NCBI GenBank assembly: GCA_037447655.1
Contig: JBBHKE010003173.1
Span: 10,001 to 74,000, forward strand
Direction: 5' to 3'
DNA from: Zygnema cylindricum
Lineage: Eukaryota; Streptophyta; Zygnematophyceae; Zygnematales; Zygnemataceae
DNA length: 64,000 nucleotides
Shown here: one piece after another, positions 59,371 through 64,000 of the stretch
Numbering within the stretch: the first letter of the stretch is position 1
Layout: each line of letters begins with the position of its first letter
Notes under the pieces: generated by a model
What the model was told of the DNA's origin: nothing
Databases searched by the model: none
Seen by the model: the letters and a program-made list of their open reading frames with translations, nothing else
Position numbers and translations under genes: made by a program

Positions 59371-60180
59371 AAGTGGAGTGACACGGGGAAATAGGATAGA
59401 ATAGTGAAAGAAAACGGCGCGTCTGTTATCCTTTTCCTAAGCGTGTCAAACTATCACACCTTTTCCCCTCAAATGAACCTCTCTCCGAAAGTGTTCACCA
59501 AACAAAGCAAGTTGTCAAAATTTGCATGCGGTAAACTTGTATTCCTGCCTTTCTCGTTACAAAGATTGGACGTTTCGTTCATTTTGTACAGTACGATTAA
59601 AGACATACTGAACTGTAGCAAACGCCAAACGGTTCTCTGCGCATAGGTACGGGTTCCGGATACTCTTCCATTTATCATGGGAGTTTCTGCTGCAAACCGA
59701 CGTACATTATTGTTTGAAAGAGCGTAAATGTGTGCTACATTCAAGGAATGCACAAACAGCCAGGTCTAGGTGCAAACGCATTTTGTGAGGTCCACATTTA
59801 CGATTTGAGCAGCTGGAGTGTTGGACACCCGAAGTAGCAAACACTTCGGTTTCATTAGTATTAAAGCAATGCCAACGGTTAGCGTAAACAGGGGTCTACA
59901 TATATGACTCGGGCTGCTATAGTGTTGAATATTCGAAGTCGCAAACAACTAAATGCATGCTTTCCATAACAATGTACATAGCCACTGTATAAACCTAAAT
60001 CACTTTGCGAGACCGACAGTTCCATAAATCACAACTTCTAATAACTAACAATAAGACAATAATAAAATAAGCTAAATATTGTGTTTTTTTAGATTTAAAT
60101 ACCACTTCTTACAAGCTTGATGCAGTATGTATTTCGATTGACATAGAGATTCCCTCGTCTTTCAATAACGTTACACTTAA
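59371..60180. other. Upstream region of the phosphatase
   Basis: Contains ACACGTGGCA-type words near 59340-59371, just upstream of the start codons. Around 59810-59940 a pair of similar segments (GAGCAGCTGGAGTGTTGGACACCCGAAGTAGCAAAC-like at 59797 and 59920) suggests a local duplication of about 120 bp. No gene is supported. Confidence 0.45.
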
Positions 60181-61480
60181 CGACACTCGTCGGAGATTGT
60201 TTGACCGTGACCACCGAATCGACAAAAGGATTCACCCACCTTCACAAACTTTTATATAACAATGTTTGTTGCAAGTTGTTACATGGTTACCACTTAATAT
60301 ACGAATTTCCAAAATAGGTGCAAAGCTTATGCCCTTCGTCTGGAGGAGTTAACAACTTAACCATTGAAGCACCATCCCACAATGCATATGTGTGTCAATC
60401 CACTACGAATTAGCTCGAATTCACTTACTTCCGATAAAGCGAGGTATCTTGGAGATTTGTTTACACCTAACAGACAATTTCTCAAAGGTGGTCTCGAACA
60501 TATGCCCTTCGTTTAAATAACACAAAACAAAATGAGTCCAGTCTTACAAGGTTGTTATTCCCCACTTTATCGACGATTTCGCACATAAGGCCACAAACAT
60601 ATGCCCTATATCATAAAGAGCGAATAACTAACCCATTAAAGCATGACCCCAATATTAATATTCTTATAAGGATTTGCTCACATTTAGTAACCTCGAACCT
60701 AACGAGTTTATTTGAGATTGTTATGCTATCACCACCTAACCAATGATGTTGTAAAGGAGGTTAAACATATACCCGTTGTACCTAATATGAATAATCTAAC
60801 AACTTGAACAAAGTGAGGTTTGTCGGCGATTGTTGTATTGTCACCACCTAACCACGACATAGGAGGCCTGCTTTTAAAGATATGGGCTTCATGTGGAAAA
60901 GCAAACAAGTCAGCGATTGTAGCATAAACTTAAAGTTATTCGAGTAAGTTTGTCGGAGATTACTTTACCATCACCTCCTAACGGATGATGTTATATAGAA
61001 GGTCCAACACATTTGTCCTGGAACAAACACCATAACCTGTGTAGCACGACCTCGTGACTAATATTTTTGGTAATGATATAATCACCTTCCGTAACCTTTA
61101 ACTCAACAAGTTTGGTAGAGATTGTTGTGCCGTCACCTCAGAGTCGATGGCATTGCAAATGAGGCCTTGAAAAATATATCATTTATCTTGAAGAGCAAAC
61201 AACTAGCGATTGAATAAAGTGAGGTTTGTTGGAGATTGTCATGTCGTCACCACATATGCAATGACATTGCAAAGGAATGTAAAACATATGCCAATCATTT
61301 GGAAAAGCTAACAACGTTGCAAATAAGGATCTAAATATGTGCCCTTCATATGAAAGAACGAACAACTTGACCACTAGGGGCATTGCTTCAAGATAGATTT
61401 TTATGTTGTGGATTTGATTTTGTCCAATAACAACAAGCTAAGAGAGGTTAGTTGGAGATTGTTGTGCGCTCACCAGGGAT
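60180..61480. repeat. Degenerate tandem array, about 110-140 bp units
   Basis: Words recur in fixed order: (GAGG)TTTGTCGGAGATTGTTG, then GTCACCACCTAACC, a CATTGCAAAGGAGG-like block, AACATATGCCCTTC and AGCAAACAACTT. The GGAGATTGTT-type word appears near 60188, 60451, 60712, 60820, 60954, 61110, 61224 and 61453. Units are strongly diverged. No open frame is conserved. Confidence 0.7.
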
Positions 61481-61772
61481 ATGCCCTTCATCTCGAAGAG
61501 CGATGAACTTAAGCTTTTATTTGCCCCAAGATACATATTTAAGCAGAGAAAAATGATCTCCCACGAGCTCACCGACGGCCAACCAAATCATGTCGCGAGC
61601 TCTATGTCACAAGCAAACAAAATCATGCATGTTCCCTCCCGTGCAAAAGCGAAGTTAAGTGGACATTGGAAGGTGGCATGTGGACCGGTTTGTTCATTGA
61701 CGATGAAACTTCGGTTCGATGATTGTCAAGGTGGGAGTTTGTCAGTTCGCCTAAATGCTCGCAACTTTGTTA

Positions 61773-62960
61773 GGGTGCGTCTCCATATACTTGTAAACTA
61801 GAGAAAAAACTTTGCTTTTTAGCGCAGATCTGGCGGACCTGGATTTCAGGTGTCCCTATGCGTAACAACAAAATTGTTAATTTAGGGTGTGATGATTGTA
61901 TACGTTGACAATGCCCGTGGCGGCCGTCAACGTCTACAATCTGTGATGACGCATGTTATTTTTTGTAATTGTTTGTGACGTCGCATGAGTTTTTCGTGAT
62001 ATTGTAGATGTACCGCCTTCCAGCTTGTGTCGTTTCACGGTTGAAGAAGATGCGCTTTACCTTTGCGTCGCCTGTCCGCTTGACAAAAAATGGCATTGGA
62101 ATCTTGAGACCCCTGGCGAAATAAAATCAGTACCAAGCGGAAACGAACAAAACTAAATAAAATTTGTAATTTGCCTCGTTGTACCTTAACGCAAACGAAC
62201 AAAATATAACGAATAGTGTACCTTTCGCCGTCGCTTGAATTCGTTTGAAATTATTGTAATGTTTTTTACACATGCTAGTACGTGTTCCTATTTGTTTTTC
62301 GAAAATACTGTGTATTAAAACACATCGTCCCTGCGTTTTAAATAAAAGTTTGGAGGTGACGTTTTTTGGCGTGGCCGTGGGTCGAATAACAAAAGACGAC
62401 AACATGCAATACATATTAAATTCGATGATGACGCAAAATGTACTTTTATTTTATTTTTGTACGGTTAAAACTTACGCGGTACGTATTAGCACGTGTAAAT
62501 AGGATTTACAAAAAATTCAAACGAATTCAAGCGACGACTAAAGGTACATTACTCGTTATCTTTTGTCCGTTTGCGTCCATCAAAGTACACAATTTGTTGT
62601 GTTTTGTCGCGTTTCGTTTGGTACGGACTTTTCCATTACAGGGGTTTGAAAATTCCAATGCCATTTGACGAAATCCTGAGAAATCTAGGAGGGCGCCCCA
62701 GCAAGTCGCACACGCCGCCTCTCTCACGCAGCCTCGCATTCTGGCGATGTCCCTACCGACAATTTTTTACAATTTGGTGCGTCATCACATATTGTGCACT
62801 GCCGACAACCGTCACGGGCATTGTCGACGTATACAATCGTCACGCCCTTAAGTGACAACTTCGTTTGGTACACATAGGGACACCCGAAATCCGGGCCTAC
62901 CGGATCTGCGCTAAAAAAAAAAAGAAATCTTATAAGTTTGAAGTACATAGAGACGCACCC
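61773..62960. mobile_element. Composite Harbinger-like MITE
   Basis: It starts GGGTGCGTCTCCATATACTT and ends AGAGACGCACCC, with TTA on both sides (61770-61772, 62961-62963). At 1,188 bp it is longer than the 740-bp copies. The right half (62480-62960) matches the 39532-40270 type. The middle (about 62140-62475) matches part of the 33785 type in the opposite sense, and 61800-62100 resembles the 33082 type, so it is a chimera or has an internal inverted segment. Confidence 0.72.
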
Positions 62961-62963
62961 TTA

Positions 62964-63550
62964 GAGTATGCCCCCATTTGCATAAGTAAGGGTTTTTTTC
63001 TGTCGTTTTTGTGTAAAACTTAGCGCCATACTGCCTAAGTTGCAACCGTACGAAGGAATCGCAAATTTGTAGAGTATAATTTGCGTCATTATCAAATTTA
63101 GGATGTATGAAAATTTGTTGTCTTGTGTTTTTCGACCCACTTCAACGATAAAAAACATCATCTTCAACCTTACGTTTATAACACATGCGCGATGTGTTTT
63201 AAAACTAGGTATTTTCGATAAACAAATAGGAACATATATTCGCACGTGCCTTAATTTTTGAAAATTTTCATATGATTTCCAAGGACAAAAAGAAGTAAAG
63301 AATTCGCTATGTTTTGTCAGTTTGCGTTCGAATACGACGAAAAAAAGTGCAGAATTTGTTTGGTTTTGTCCGTTTTCGTCCAGTACATATTTTTTTTTGC
63401 AGGGATCTTGAAATTCTGATGCCATTTCACGTCGACCGGATAGGAGACGCAATGACAAAGCGCCTCGTCTTAAACCGTGAAACGACACAATCTGAAAGGC
63501 GGTACGTCTACAATGTCACGGTAAGACATGCGACGTCACAGAGAGAACAG
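62964..63550. mobile_element. Truncated Harbinger-like MITE, GTATGCCCCCATTTG end
   Basis: It begins right after the TTA shared with the composite element and follows the reverse complement of the 33082-34607 outer element (AAACTTAGCGCCATACTGCC, GCAACCGTACGAAGGAATCG, GACGTACC/GGTACGTC blocks) until about 63550, where similarity stops. Confidence 0.65.
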
Positions 63551-64000
63551 CTATATTTTAATCAGAATTGCTGATAACAACAATTATGTTAATGATGTTG
63601 TTACAGATTAATTGTTAAATTTTTAACAACATAAGTGTCGCAATATGTTTCTCCAGGACACATTTACTAAAGATTGATAAAATTACTGAAAGTTGAAAGT
63701 TTGACAAAATTTTCTGAAAACTGACGCATTTGCACCACAAGATTTATCAAATGTGACAATTACAACAGCAATTTCATTTCTGTGAAAGACCTGAATGAGA
63801 CAGACTGGAGTTATGAATTGCGAAAAAATGCTTCTGCTTTATTTCCTAAGCAAAAATGATAGCCAGGGGACAGATAAGGAAACAAAAAAAAAAAACTTGA
63901 ATTTCTGGTACGGAGACTAGCTACATTGCCTTCATATACAGGATCGAAAGAAGAACGTCTATTTTAAAAAATATATATTCAAAGGCGTTACGAAGCAAAA

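Noticed and set aside
60180-61480. CRISPR-like spaced repeats
   Set aside because: Units are long, diverged and without distinct spacers, in plant-type DNA.
61481-61801. 106-codon + strand frame beside the composite MITE
   Set aside because: It ends inside the MITE terminal repeat and resembles nothing known.

Overview
The window reads as nuclear DNA of a land plant, or at least of the plant lineage. It has spliced genes with GT-AG introns, a plant-type A1 aspartic protease homologue, an ARM-repeat protein of the U-box/ARM type, a plant-type SCP/NIF small phosphatase, Ty1/copia elements and dense MITEs. I cannot place the species. CG dinucleotides are not obviously depleted, and TACG/GTACG-type words are very common in the intergenic DNA.

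Three host genes are supported, all on the minus strand. (1) 368-5233: an aspartic protease homologue in at least nine exons, running off the left edge, with both catalytic triads altered. (2) 11949-15473: a two-exon ARM-repeat protein with very biased composition and a pentapeptide minisatellite. (3) 55281-59370: a complete six-exon phosphatase with an intact DLDET motif. They do not look functionally linked.

The rest is mostly mobile DNA in layers. At 24.2-31.4 kb a non-LTR-type RT C-terminal remnant is split by an LTR, that LTR is split by a solo LTR, and the solo LTR is split by a young gag-only copia derivative. Each of the three insertions has a recognisable 5-bp target duplication (two perfect, one 4 of 5). 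A complete, near-young copia element (41517-47737, TSD CCATC) carries two in-frame stops. In both young LTR elements the gag frame begins inside the 5' LTR and reads across the LTR border. Just beyond that border lies a primer site matching the anticodon loop of initiator tRNA-Met (half-tRNA priming) rather than its 3' end.

MITEs fall into at least four families: hAT-like (CATAG... ends, 8-bp TSDs, eight copies, twice inserted exactly beside one another at the same target), Harbinger-like (GGGTGCGTC-type ends, TTA/TCA TSDs, nested), TA-flanked CACCGCC elements, and elements ending in ACACCGTGTATCGC. A larger dispersed repeat occurs as inverted copies at 20.2-21.2 and 49.7-51.1 kb, one with a MITE the other lacks. 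A degenerate satellite-like array lies at 60.2-61.5 kb. I found no convincing tRNA or rRNA genes, CRISPR arrays or organelle insertions. The strongest candidates for something new are the half-tRNA-primed, LTR-initiated gag elements and the repeated re-insertion of hAT MITEs into their own target duplications.
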